A stretch of DNA of 10,721 nt from a bacterium (GTDB lineage: Bacteria; Patescibacteriota; Minisyncoccia; UBA6257; GWB1-50-10). Positions 1-5,161 of the stretch are shown here, in pieces. The translations under genes were made by a program, and so were the position numbers. Numbering within the stretch: the stretch's first letter is position 1; every line of letters starts with the position of its first letter. Under the pieces are notes generated by a model that saw nothing but the letters and a program-made list of their open reading frames with translations, searched no databases and was not told the DNA's origin. The DNA lies in assembly GCA_021813265.1 (NCBI GenBank), contig JAKALF010000020.1:1-10721 (forward strand), in the 5' to 3' direction.

Positions 1-196
1 GGTACTCCAGCCTCGATACTTAACTAGACGGACCGCCTCCATTCTTAGCTTTGGCATATGATGATTTTTGGTATACATGACTTGGATTCTAACCCCTGTG
101 GTGATTCCAAGCTATTGGGATATTACGTTTTGATTGACAACAATATGCGAATGTATTATCTTGTTTCTAGTAAATATTAAAAATTAGGAGGATAAA
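1..196. other. Upstream flank with no confident gene
   Basis: No complete gene is visible here. A short open frame enters from the left edge on the plus strand and stops at TGA 59-61; it gives about 19 residues and could be the tail of an upstream gene, but nothing in it is recognisable. A weak 6-bp inverted repeat (CTTGGA/TCCAAG, about 82-115) is present without a T tract. The right part carries the promoter and RBS of the next gene. Confidence 0.3.
134..162 (+). promoter_or_regulatory. Promoter of the interrupted membrane-protein gene
   Basis: A perfect -35 TTGACA (134-139) is followed after 17 nt by a weak -10, TATCTT (157-162). TATTAT (154-159) overlaps it but would give a spacer of only 14. 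An SD (AGGAGG, 186-191) then precedes the ATG at 197. Seen directly; activity is inferred. Confidence 0.5.
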
Positions 197-473
197 ATGA
201 ATTTTTTTCTTTTTTTGGAATTATACGCAATTTTTTATTGTGTGGTAGTTGTTACGGTTATTTCCATTCTATATTTTTTTGAAATAAAATATAAAAAGTA
301 TAGATTTCCTCTCATGAGGGTTGGAAGAACCCTAAACAAAATAAGGGGAAAAAAGATTGTTCTTCTTCCTTTTAAAATCCTTTCCACACTTTTTGTTATA
401 GATTGGATAATCCTTTCCGTTGTATTCGTAATTTTTGTTTGGGGAATAAATACTAGTGTTGCTAACTCTTTCA

Positions 474-481
474 TGACTTTT
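474..481. repeat. Target-site duplication, left copy
   Basis: TGACTTTT directly abuts the left end of the IS and is repeated identically at 1594-1601. An 8-bp duplication agrees with IS256-type transposition and shows that the element moved as a unit. Confidence 0.93.
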
Positions 482-508
482 GGGTTAAGGGAACTTACGT
501 GTGTTTTT
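482..508 (+). repeat. IS left terminal inverted repeat
   Basis: 27 bp, perfect inverted match to 1567-1593. It contains the transposase stop codon (TAA on the minus strand, 495-497). Confidence 0.95.
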
Positions 509-1478
509 CCGGTGAAAGTTTTTGTGTCGGTTTTTCTCTCGTAAGACGCGAGAGGATAATCGACACAAGGATTTTCTTCTGCGAAACGTGAAGCCCTCGG
601 TGCCGCCGCAAGGCTTCGGCGATGGTAGCATTGGGCCAACCCTCCATGAGGTTCGTCGTGTTCGGGCATCCGGGGAAATCAAGGTAGGTGAAGAGGTTGG
701 GCAACGCCCGTCGGATGATGTTCCGCACGCTTCGAAGCTTCCAATATGAGTATGCGCCTGATTCCGTCTTCGTCTTGAAGTGCCAGGCGTATTGTTTCTC
801 CCATATCTTGAAGAGCAAGATCCATCGCTCCCTCTCCTCGCGCGTCTTCACGGTCTTTAGCTGGTACATGAGATTAAGGATGTCTTTCCCAGCTTTTTCC
901 TTGGGGTTCCGCGAGAGATACTGGATGATGAGCTTCACCATATGGAAATGGCAGCGTTGGAAGGCTGTGTCTGGCCAAAAACGCCTCACAAACCGCGTGA
1001 CGCCTTTCTCTCCGTCGGCCACGACAACCTGGGGTTGGTTGAATCGGATGAGGAATCCGTACCAGGTTCCATAGCATTCGTCCGTGGCAAAATCCCAGAA
1101 GAGACGGTCCCTTTCATCAAGTGAGATGAGGGCGCAGAGATCGCCGCCATGGATGAATTTCGCGTCAAGGATCAAGACGCTTGCATGATATTCTGACGGA
1201 GGCATATGTGACGGATTCTCTCGAAAGAACGGCTCGAACTCTTTGGTGAGCGCGCGTCGCGAGAGACCATATCGTTTCGCGACGACCTCTTTTCCATCCA
1301 CGCCCGTGAGCCAGGCGACGAGACGGTCGCGTTCATGGCGGAGGCGGGTATCCGCGCGATGAATCGTATTCGATATCCCGCACGTCATACATCGGAACCG
1401 TTCCCTGCCCGCTCTCGTCCTTCCATTGCGACGCATCCGTTCCCCGCACACCCCGCATATTTTGTTGTGTTGTTGCAT
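495..1478 (-). CDS. IS256-type transposase with N-terminal zinc ribbon
   Basis: DDE transposase that would cut and rejoin the ends of the surrounding IS. The longest frame opens at a GTG at 1574 inside the right terminal repeat (359 codons). I prefer the ATG at 1478 (327 residues), because the zinc ribbon follows at once and two strong hairpins occupy 1481-1556. Another ATG is at 1538; none has a visible SD. In 359-residue numbering: a CxxC...CxxC zinc ribbon (C40, C43, C62, C65), a helical DNA-binding region (about 75-125), first Asp in LILD (D137), second in VVVAD (D187), CHFH near 208-211, and PNTTN-LMEG with catalytic Glu E311, followed by RRHRGL. The order D, D, CxFH, NTTNxxE matches the Zn-binding variant of IS256 transposases as I remember that family. 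The frame is intact. Confidence 0.88.
   Translation of the reverse strand: MQQHNKICGVCGERMRRNGRTRAGRERFRCMTCGISNTIHRADTRLRHERDRLVAWLTGVDGKEVVAKRYGLSRRALTKEFEPFFRENPSHMPPSEYHASVLILDAKFIHGGDLCALISLDERDRLFWDFATDECYGTWYGFLIRFNQPQVVVADGEKGVTRFVRRFWPDTAFQRCHFHMVKLIIQYLSRNPKEKAGKDILNLMYQLKTVKTREERERWILLFKIWEKQYAWHFKTKTESGAYSYWKLRSVRNIIRRALPNLFTYLDFPGCPNTTNLMEGWPNATIAEALRRHRGLHVSQKKILVSIILSRLTREKPTQKLSPEKHT
522..568. repeat. Compound hairpin inside the IS left end
   Basis: An outer stem TTGTGTCG (522-529) pairs with CGACACAA (561-568). An inner stem CTCTCG (536-541) pairs with CGAGAG (549-554). It lies within the 3' end of the transposase gene and just inside the terminal repeat. It may be a subterminal structure used in transposition or a brake on read-through transcription; the function is inferred. 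Confidence 0.6.
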
Positions 1479-1480
1479 GA

Positions 1481-1504
1481 AGTCAGACAAACCGATGTCT
1501 GACT
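1481..1504 (-). promoter_or_regulatory. Hairpin directly before the preferred transposase start
   Basis: AGTCAGACA (1481-1489) and TGTCTGACT (1496-1504) form a perfect 9-bp stem with a 6-nt loop. On the minus strand the stem ends 2 nt before the ATG at 1478. In an mRNA entering from outside, it could hide the start codon region, as known for transposases protected from impinging transcription (IS10, IS50). The role here is inferred. Confidence 0.5.
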
Positions 1505-1513
1505 TTTGGTCAA

Positions 1514-1556
1514 GGCAAACGAAAGAGCTCGATGGCATCAAGCTTTTTCGTTTGCC
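1514..1556. repeat. Long hairpin inside the IS right end
   Basis: Arms 1514-1529 and 1541-1556 pair at 15 of 16 positions around an 11-nt loop. Together with the hairpin at 1481-1504 it fills the space between the right terminal repeat and the preferred transposase start. Confidence 0.6.
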
Positions 1557-1566
1557 GCAGCCGAAA

Positions 1567-1593
1567 AAAAACACACGTAAGTTCCCTTAACCC
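1567..1593 (-). repeat. IS right terminal inverted repeat
   Basis: 27 bp, perfect inverted match to 482-508. It contains the GTG that opens the longest transposase frame (1572-1574). Confidence 0.95.
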
Positions 1594-1601
1594 TGACTTT
1601 T
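1594..1601. repeat. Target-site duplication, right copy
   Basis: TGACTTTT, identical to 474-481, directly abutting the right IS end. Confidence 0.93.
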
Positions 1602-1781
1602 GTGTCCCCGACCCTTAAAGGGGGAGAGGGAGATTTTTATTTTTTTGTTTTATTTGTAAGTACGGTCCTAGGAGCCAAGGGTTGGATTTTGATAAGGGAG
1701 TTTTCCAATACTCTAAGCGATACTTCAATGGAAGTAAATGAAAATGGTCGCCTAGATTATCACAAAAACATTTTTCATTAA
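1602..1781 (+). pseudogene. 3' remainder of the interrupted membrane-protein gene
   Basis: Joined to codon 95 of the gene at 197, this stretch reads 59 codons without a stop and ends in TAA at 1779-1781. The predicted C-terminal part begins VSPTLKGGEGD, contains a third hydrophobic stretch (about residues 107-119 of the rebuilt 154-residue protein) and ends in a polar tail (...DYHKNIFH). It has no start or RBS of its own, so it is now probably untranslated. The frame stays open across the junction in exactly the phase the 8-bp duplication predicts, which is the evidence that both pieces were one gene. A G-rich patch at 1605-1631 is unlike the rest of this AT-rich gene. Confidence 0.75.
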
Positions 1782-1787
1782 AGGGAT

Positions 1788-1814
1788 ACAGTCACTAATT
1801 AAGTGACTGTTTTT
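1788..1814 (+). terminator. Intrinsic terminator of the interrupted gene
   Basis: ACAGTCACT (1788-1796) and AGTGACTGT (1802-1810) form a perfect 9-bp stem with a 5-nt loop, running into T1810-1814. It lies 7 bp after the restored stop codon, which supports the rebuilt 154-residue gene. Confidence 0.85.
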
Positions 1815-1865
1815 ATTTCCTACAATTCTTTCCCCATGGCATTTGAAAACCTTTCTGGTTACCAA

Positions 1866-1894
1866 TTGTTTTTTAGATTTATATGAAATAATAG
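1866..1894 (+). promoter_or_regulatory. Candidate promoter of the HTH gene
   Basis: TTGTTT (1866-1871), 17 nt, then TAATAG (1889-1894), ending 6 nt before the ATG at 1901. No SD is present, so transcription would begin at or next to the start codon. The boxes are imperfect, so this is a weaker case than those at 2566, 5147 and 9095. Confidence 0.4.
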
Positions 1895-1900
1895 TTGTAT

Positions 1901-2101
1901 ATGAACAAAACAGCAAAAAAAGAACTTTTTTCAACAGCTCAAGCCGCGAATATTTTGAGTATGAGTAGAATTACTGTTTTTAAACATATTAAGGCCGGGA
2001 AGCTCTATGCTATAAGGGTTGGAAGGAGCTATATAATTGAAAAAGAGGATCTTATGGAATTTCTTGGAGTGTCTTTAAAAAAAGGAGAAAGACGAGATTG
2101 A
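1901..2101 (+). CDS. Excisionase-like helix-turn-helix DNA-binding protein
   Basis: A 66-residue protein, nearly all of it one domain. It begins LFSTAQAANILSMSR (about residues 9-23), continues ITVFKHIKAGKLYAIRVG and ends YIIEKEDLMEFL. This is the winged-HTH layout of the MerR/excisionase group (HTH_17, Xis-like): a recognition helix around SRITVFKHI and a wing around AIRVGRSY. Such proteins bind DNA as small regulators or help phage and integron-type recombinases. No integrase is visible in the window, so a regulatory role is at least as likely. A TTG at 1895 lies two codons upstream in frame; the ATG at 1901 is preferred because it fits the -10 box placement. No SD is present. Confidence 0.8.
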   Translation: MNKTAKKELFSTAQAANILSMSRITVFKHIKAGKLYAIRVGRSYIIEKEDLMEFLGVSLKKGERRD

Positions 2102-2102
2102 A

Positions 2103-2165
2103 ATGTCGGTAAAAAGAACCGTGAGGGAATATGGAGACGCTCTAAGAAAACTTGGAAGAGAATAA
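2103..2165 (+). CDS. Possible 20-residue peptide after the HTH gene
   Basis: An ATG 1 nt after the HTH stop opens 20 codons: basic, beginning MSVKRTVREYG and ending RKLGRE. A purine-rich AGGAG (2083-2087) is present but 15 nt away, longer than normal. Translational coupling to the HTH gene is possible. The family is unknown and it may be chance. Confidence 0.25.
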   Translation: MSVKRTVREYGDALRKLGRE

Positions 2166-2194
2166 GAGGGTATGAAAGAAAACTAATTACATAA

Positions 2195-2224
2195 TTGACA
2201 CGTATTCCTTAGAGGTTGTATTCT
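2195..2224 (+). promoter_or_regulatory. Strong promoter of the small-peptide operon
   Basis: A perfect -35 TTGACA (2195-2200), 18 nt, then -10 TATTCT (2219-2224). The predicted start is near 2231, leaving a leader of about 33 nt with GGGAGGAAA before the ATG at 2264. Confidence 0.7.
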
Positions 2225-2263
2225 GTTTTTAGACTTTCATTTTTAAAACACAGGGAGGAAATT

Positions 2264-2359
2264 ATGAAATTTTTAATTCCCGTTTCAAGAGTTAAAAGAC
2301 GATCAGTTTTTGACGGGGCTTTTATGACCATCAAAAAAAGGAGGAAATGTTATGTTTGA
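2264..2359 (+). CDS. 31-residue basic peptide, translationally coupled
   Basis: Opens with ATG behind GGGAGGAAATT, one of the best ribosome binding sites in the window. The peptide carries ten Lys/Arg and one Asp (MKFLIPVSRVKRRSVFDG near the start, IKKRRKCYV at the end). Its stop TGA (2357-2359) overlaps the start of the next gene (ATG 2352) by 8 bp, and the SD of that gene (AGGAGG, 2340-2345) lies inside this frame, so the two should be translated together. It could be a leader peptide setting expression of the Cys-rich gene or a small RNA/DNA-binding peptide. No family is recognised. Promoter, SD, overlap and a shared terminator together support a real gene. Confidence 0.55.
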   Translation: MKFLIPVSRVKRRSVFDGAFMTIKKRRKCYV

Positions 2360-2555
2360 TAGATTCGTAAGAGATTTCGAGGAGTGTGACTGCGAATGTC
2401 ACGCGACGAGGGAGATAAACCACTTTGTTCCCTGTTGCCACGCCTGCCAATATTGCGGCAAGAGGATAAGGGGATTTTCGGCGGAACTTCATGAGGCATC
2501 CTGCCCCAAAAATCCTGAAAACAAAGAGGTATTAAACGATTTAAGCCGGGTTTAG
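2352..2555 (+). CDS. Small Cys-rich, probably zinc-binding protein
   Basis: A 67-residue protein with SD AGGAGG 6 nt before ATG. Cysteines cluster as CDCECH (residues 13-18), CCHACQYC (28-35) and one later Cys in LHEASCP (about 46-52), with several His nearby. The CxxC-type pairs suggest a treble-clef or zinc-ribbon fold able to hold one or two Zn ions. It overlaps the basic peptide by 8 bp and its stop codon (TAG 2553-2555) lies in the loop of the terminator hairpin. The function is unknown; small zinc-ribbon proteins often act as DNA/RNA or protein-binding regulators. Confidence 0.7.
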   Translation: MFDRFVRDFEECDCECHATREINHFVPCCHACQYCGKRIRGFSAELHEASCPKNPENKEVLNDLSRV

Positions 2556-2566
2556 CCCGGCTTTTT
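2544..2566 (+). terminator. Intrinsic terminator overlapping a stop codon
   Basis: AGCCGGG (2544-2550), loop TTTAG, CCCGGCT (2556-2562), then T2562-2566. The loop carries the stop codon of the Cys-rich gene, and the next gene's -10 begins 3 nt after the T tract. Confidence 0.88.
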
Positions 2567-2574
2567 GTTACAAT
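2566..2574 (+). promoter_or_regulatory. Extended -10 promoter for leaderless nuclease gene
   Basis: TG-T-TACAAT ends exactly 6 nt before the ATG at 2581. No SD lies between. No -35 is visible, since that region is the preceding terminator. Transcription would start at or within a base or two of the ATG. Confidence 0.6.
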
Positions 2575-2580
2575 AAACAT

Positions 2581-3420
2581 ATGGGAAAGAAGCACTCTCT
2601 TGTTATCAAATCATCTGGAGAAACGGAAGATTTTTCTAAAGAAAAACTCGCGTCCTCTCTTGTTTCTTCCGGAATATCTCCTAAAGAGGCCGGGACAATA
2701 ACAAAGTCTATACGCGAAACGCTTGGAGGAAAGATATATTCATCGGATATTCACAAAAAGGTTTTACAGACTCTTATGAGAAAAAAGAGACTTTTTGCCG
2801 CGCGATACAATTTGAGAAGGGGAGTGATGGAACTCGGCCCCACGGGACACCCCTTTGAGGCTTTCATCGCCGAGATTTTTAACCTAAAGGGGTATAAAAC
2901 AAAAACCAATCAGATTATACAAGGACGATGCATTTCATATGAAATAGATATCGTAGCGGAAAAGGGGGATGAAGTGGATTTTATTGAAGCGAAATTTCAT
3001 AACCAGCTTGGAATCAAATCGGACGTGAAGGTCGCTCTCTACGTGTACGCGCGATTTTTAGATATCAAGAGCCGTTACGCGTCCATACAACCCTCAAAGG
3101 AATATAAAGCGTTTTTGGTCACCAATACCAAACTTACATCCGAAGCTATACGCTACGCTCAATGCGTAGGCATGAGCGTCATCGGATGGAACTATCCTCC
3201 TCGTGAAAATCTCCAGTTTTTAATTGAGCGTTTTCATTTACATCCCATACCATCGCTTGTTTCTCTTACTCGAGAAGAGAAGGAGCGTTTTTTTGAGAAA
3301 AAGATCGTGCTTTGCAAACAAGTTTATGAACATCCCAGTATTCTTTCTTCCTTGGGTTTTACAGCCCCTAGAGCGCGGGCTCTCATGGAAGAAATCAAGG
3401 AGCTTATGGAGTATTATTAA
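2581..3420 (+). CDS. ATP-cone domain fused to PD-(D/E)XK restriction-type endonuclease
   Basis: 279 residues. The N-terminal part (about 5-90) follows the ATP-cone pattern: VIKSSGETEDFSKEKL, a helical SSLVSSGIS, and SDIHKKVLQTL. This is the nucleotide-sensing domain known from ribonucleotide reductase and NrdR. Residues about 90-205 look like an Mrr-type nuclease: GHPFEAFIAEIF (E93/E98), then EID (D123), then FIEAKFH with E136-x-K138, the PD-(D/E)XK catalytic signature. A later beta-helix segment (FLVTNTKLTSEAIRYA) fits the same fold. The last 75 residues are helical, ending near an LGFTAPRARALMEEI stretch that might be a helix-hairpin-helix. Expected activity is DNA cleavage tuned by ATP/dATP; that coupling is inferred. 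No methylase is adjacent, so it is not a simple restriction pair. The start is leaderless-type. Confidence 0.85.
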   Translation: MGKKHSLVIKSSGETEDFSKEKLASSLVSSGISPKEAGTITKSIRETLGGKIYSSDIHKKVLQTLMRKKRLFAARYNLRRGVMELGPTGHPFEAFIAEIFNLKGYKTKTNQIIQGRCISYEIDIVAEKGDEVDFIEAKFHNQLGIKSDVKVALYVYARFLDIKSRYASIQPSKEYKAFLVTNTKLTSEAIRYAQCVGMSVIGWNYPPRENLQFLIERFHLHPIPSLVSLTREEKERFFEKKIVLCKQVYEHPSILSSLGFTAPRARALMEEIKELMEYY

Positions 3421-3439
3421 CGCGAGCAATCAATAACGT

Positions 3440-3643
3440 ATGAGTCATAAAATTATATGGATGGTTACCGGTTTTCTTCTCGTCCTGTTTTTTGGGTTCG
3501 TTTTCTTTTCGTATGGCGTGAAGCGAATATCGCCCTCTTTGCCATCATGCCCCAAGTGGGTGAACTGTATGCCGGGTCCTGACATTGAAAAACGTTGTGT
3601 TATTCCTCCCGGATGCGAACCCTACACGGAGAAGGCGTACTAG
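3440..3643 (+). CDS. Small membrane-anchored protein with four cysteines
   Basis: A 67-residue protein. Residues 5-25 form one hydrophobic segment (signal anchor), followed by a basic KR and a short outer tail with C37, C43, C53 and C59 (CPKWVNC and CVIPPGC). The spacing suits two disulfides or metal binding in an exported mini-domain. It begins 19 nt after the nuclease stop without an SD, so it is probably co-transcribed. No family recognised. Confidence 0.6.
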   Translation: MSHKIIWMVTGFLLVLFFGFVFFSYGVKRISPSLPSCPKWVNCMPGPDIEKRCVIPPGCEPYTEKAY

Positions 3644-3711
3644 TCTCTTGGTCTCTATCGCGCGAAAGGTTATACTGGTTACAGGTCGATATAACTATAA
3701 TATTAAAGAAT

Positions 3712-4083
3712 ATGTACGATATACTATTTCTCATTGGCAGGATCCTGTTTGGAGGATATTTTCTTGTGTCCGGCATCGGTCATCTTACGGGCACGAAGGG
3801 GTTATCAGAATACGCGGCGTCGAAAAAAGTCCCTTTTCCGGTTTTGAGCGTTATCGTAACGGGTTTGGTGCTTGTTTTAGGGGGATTGGGAATCGTGTTA
3901 GATGTATATAGGGATATTTCCCTCATACTCATCTCCCTCTTCTTGTTGGTCGTCTCCTTTATGATGCATGGTTTTTGGAATATAAAGGATCCTAAGGAAC
4001 GGGCCCTAGAGAAGATCTCGTTTTACAAAAACATCGCTCTTCTTGGGGCCGCTCTCATGTTTTTTTCCTTGGGAGGATTTTAA
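3712..4083 (+). CDS. DoxX-family membrane protein
   Basis: 123 residues, four membrane segments (about 3-23, 43-64, 69-87, 103-121). The first segment, RILFGGYFLVSGIGHLTG, with AASKKVPFPV after it, is the usual DoxX opening. The loop HGFWNIKDPKERALEKISFYKNIALLGAALM matches the family's third-to-fourth helix linker. DoxX proteins are quinone- or thiol-linked inner-membrane redox subunits, but many are uncharacterised. The open frame extends upstream to 3595, but that part is soluble-looking and unlike the family, so the ATG at 3712 is chosen. TATAAT (3696-3701) lies 10 nt upstream and no SD is seen. It ends before a bidirectional terminator. Confidence 0.85.
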   Translation: MYDILFLIGRILFGGYFLVSGIGHLTGTKGLSEYAASKKVPFPVLSVIVTGLVLVLGGLGIVLDVYRDISLILISLFLLVVSFMMHGFWNIKDPKERALEKISFYKNIALLGAALMFFSLGGF

Positions 4084-4097
4084 TGCGTTTGGAGGAT

Positions 4098-4130
4098 AAA
4101 AAAACCGCTCCATGGGTGGGGCGGTTTTTA
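4098..4130. terminator. Bidirectional intrinsic terminator
   Basis: ACCGCTCC (4104-4111) and GGGGCGGT (4118-4125) pair (one T-G wobble) around ATGGGT, flanked by A4098-4104 and T4125-4129. It serves DoxX on the plus strand and the converging minus-strand gene, whose stop codon (4128-4130) lies in the T tract. Confidence 0.85.
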
Positions 4131-4577
4131 TATCTTCCCTCTCGCGAGATTTTTTAATCTATGGGATTTTGTCTCTCCTTCGATTCGCTCCCAGATTTCC
4201 TTGGGAAGGGTTTTTTTGGACAGTTCTTCCAATATATGAGTTTCGAGATCCGTCCACGCTTCCGCGGAGTCGGAGACGCGTATCAAATCTTTTATGCTCG
4301 CGAGGGAGAGTATTTTTTTTATACAAAGTTTTCTTATGGGATCGGAATGCTCCCATTTTTTGTATCGTTTTTCCCATTCCTCGAGTGTTCTCACTCGTTT
4401 CTCAATTTCTCGCTTGGCTCTCTCCATTTGCGGGGTTCCCGGTTTTGAGCTCTCGTACACATAGAGCCATTCTTCTTCGGTGAAGTTTTCAAAGAATGAT
4501 TCTTTGAGTTCATTGAACATGAGAACCACGGCTTTTCCAAAGCCGTTTTCCCCTATCTTTCGCTTTATATCGTCCAT
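4128..4577 (-). CDS. Helical soluble protein of unknown function
   Basis: 149 residues, no membrane segment or signal, rich in Lys, Glu and Trp. It begins MDDIKRKIGENGFGKAVVLM, includes FFENFTEEEWLYVYESSKPG, then a highly charged helix (about 54-80, KREIEKRVRTLEEWEKRYKK) and a second helical half. SD AGGAGG (4582-4587, minus strand) lies 4 nt before the ATG. It is divergent from rlmH with a 57-bp gap and converges on DoxX. The EEEW...P...A pattern suggests an all-helical small domain. I do not recognise the family and assign no function. Confidence 0.7.
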   Translation of the reverse strand: MDDIKRKIGENGFGKAVVLMFNELKESFFENFTEEEWLYVYESSKPGTPQMERAKREIEKRVRTLEEWEKRYKKWEHSDPIRKLCIKKILSLASIKDLIRVSDSAEAWTDLETHILEELSKKTLPKEIWERIEGETKSHRLKNLARGKI

Positions 4578-4606
4578 ATAACCTCCTCTTCGTGGTTGCT
4601 CGTATA

Positions 4607-4612
4607 AGTATA
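4607..4612 (-). promoter_or_regulatory. -10 box for the minus-strand gene
   Basis: TATACT on the minus strand lies 29 nt before the ATG at 4577, leaving room for the SD AGGAGG. No convincing -35 is seen. Confidence 0.35.
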
Positions 4613-4634
4613 GCGTATCGTGGTATCATGGAAT

Positions 4635-5102
4635 ATGGTTCGTATTTCCATCATTTCAATCGGGGGATTTAGGAATCCTTGGTATCGATCGCTCGCTTTT
4701 CATTACCAAAAGCTTCTTTTTCCGTACGCGAGGGTTTCCTTTAGAGAACTTCCTTCTGAATCCTTTCTGGATGGATCTCAAATGGAAAGAGCGAGAAAAA
4801 GGGAAGAAGAACGCGTATTAGGGGAACTCAAAAAGAAAAAAACGGGAACTCTTGTACTACTTACTGAACAAGGCGCGCCATTTGACTCCATGACGTTTTC
4901 TAAGAAGGTTGAATCCTGGGGCTCTGATATCACGTTTGTGGTAGGGGGAGCGCTCGGTTTTAACGCGAGGTTTTTGAAAGGGTTTCGTCACACGTTATCC
5001 CTTTCTCCAATGACTTTTCCTCATGAGATGGCGCGCGTTGTTCTTTTGGAACAGCTGTATCGCTGTTTTACGATTTTAAAGGGGAAAATGTATCATTATT
5101 GA
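4635..5102 (+). CDS. rlmH: RlmH, 23S rRNA (pseudouridine-1915-N3)-methyltransferase
   Basis: A SPOUT-fold methyltransferase that uses S-adenosylmethionine to methylate pseudouridine 1915 in helix 69 of 23S rRNA on assembled ribosomes. The 155-residue length matches the family. Visible features: N-terminal MVRISIISIGG; the AdoMet-binding knot FVVGGALGF (101-109); and the hallmark C-terminus LSLSPMTFPHEMARVVLLEQLYR with GKMYHY as the last residues (121-155). The family ends in ...YHk/YHY in this way. The frame also has a GTG at 4620, but the ATG at 4635 aligns with the family start. TATCAT (4624-4629) lies 5 nt before that ATG and there is no SD, again leaderless-like. Nothing is truncated. Confidence 0.93.
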   Translation: MVRISIISIGGFRNPWYRSLAFHYQKLLFPYARVSFRELPSESFLDGSQMERARKREEERVLGELKKKKTGTLVLLTEQGAPFDSMTFSKKVESWGSDITFVVGGALGFNARFLKGFRHTLSLSPMTFPHEMARVVLLEQLYRCFTILKGKMYHY

Positions 5103-5146
5103 GTTATTCACTTTGTTCTCGAGGTTTTCTCCTTTCAAGCGGTTTG

Positions 5147-5155
5147 TGATATAAT
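5147..5155 (+). promoter_or_regulatory. Extended -10 promoter for leaderless coiled-coil gene
   Basis: TG-A-TATAAT is a perfect extended -10 ending exactly 6 nt before the ATG at 5162. No SD is present and no good -35. Confidence 0.7.
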
Positions 5156-5161
5156 CCGAGC

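Larger units (their letters stand above)
197..544 (+). pseudogene. 5' part of small membrane-protein gene, truncated by IS insertion
   Basis: A strong SD (AGGAGG, 5 nt before ATG) starts a hydrophobic protein. It has one membrane segment near residues 3-27, a basic stretch near 31-53 and a second membrane segment near 61-83. Codons 1-95 (to 481) belong to the original gene. At 482 the terminal repeat of an insertion sequence begins, so residues 96-115 and the stop at 542-544 are encoded by IS DNA. Skipping the IS and one target-duplication copy, the frame continues at 1602 for 59 more codons to TAA at 1779-1781, giving an intact 154-residue product. The family is not recognised. The present 115-residue chimera keeps both membrane segments and might still be made. 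The gene is very AT-rich, unlike the IS. Confidence 0.8.
482..1593 (-). mobile_element. Complete insertion sequence, IS256-like, Zn-binding variant (1112 bp)
   Basis: The element is bounded by 27-bp perfect inverted repeats (482-508 and 1567-1593, outer end GGGTTAAGGGAACTTACG) and an 8-bp target duplication (474-481 and 1594-1601). One minus-strand transposase fills nearly the whole element; its stop codon lies inside the left repeat. Hand-counted 60-base samples give about 52-60% GC inside the IS against about 22% in the interrupted gene, which suggests a foreign origin. Intact ends, an exact duplication and an intact transposase suggest a recent insertion that may still be mobile. Assignment to IS256 rests on the transposase motifs and the duplication length. 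Confidence 0.92.

Noticed and set aside
20..50. Possible 3' end of a tmRNA or tRNA (GACCGCCTCCATT)
   Set aside because: No T-loop (GTTCRA) or pairing acceptor strand is visible, so the resemblance to a tmRNA end is superficial.
235..669. Minus-strand 144-codon frame across the IS junction
   Set aside because: It spans the interrupted gene and the IS left end in a frame without known motifs; it exists only because of the insertion.
688..1168. Several open frames on both strands inside the IS
   Set aside because: All overlap the transposase, which carries the full zinc ribbon and DDE motifs; these are shadows of its GC-rich sequence.
1605..1631. G/C-rich patch as a remnant of another mobile element
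   Set aside because: The frame stays open through it and no repeats or ends can be found; too little to claim.
3595..3711. N-terminal extension of the DoxX frame
   Set aside because: The 39 extra residues are polar and unlike DoxX, and overlap the end of the Cys-containing membrane-protein gene.
4083..4157. A 24-codon frame starting at the TAATG overlap after DoxX
   Set aside because: It reads through the terminator hairpin and has no recognisable product.
4112..4483. Plus-strand frames antisense to the helical minus-strand gene
   Set aside because: Hydrophobic low-complexity translation with no SD; the minus frame has an SD, a -10 box and a terminator.
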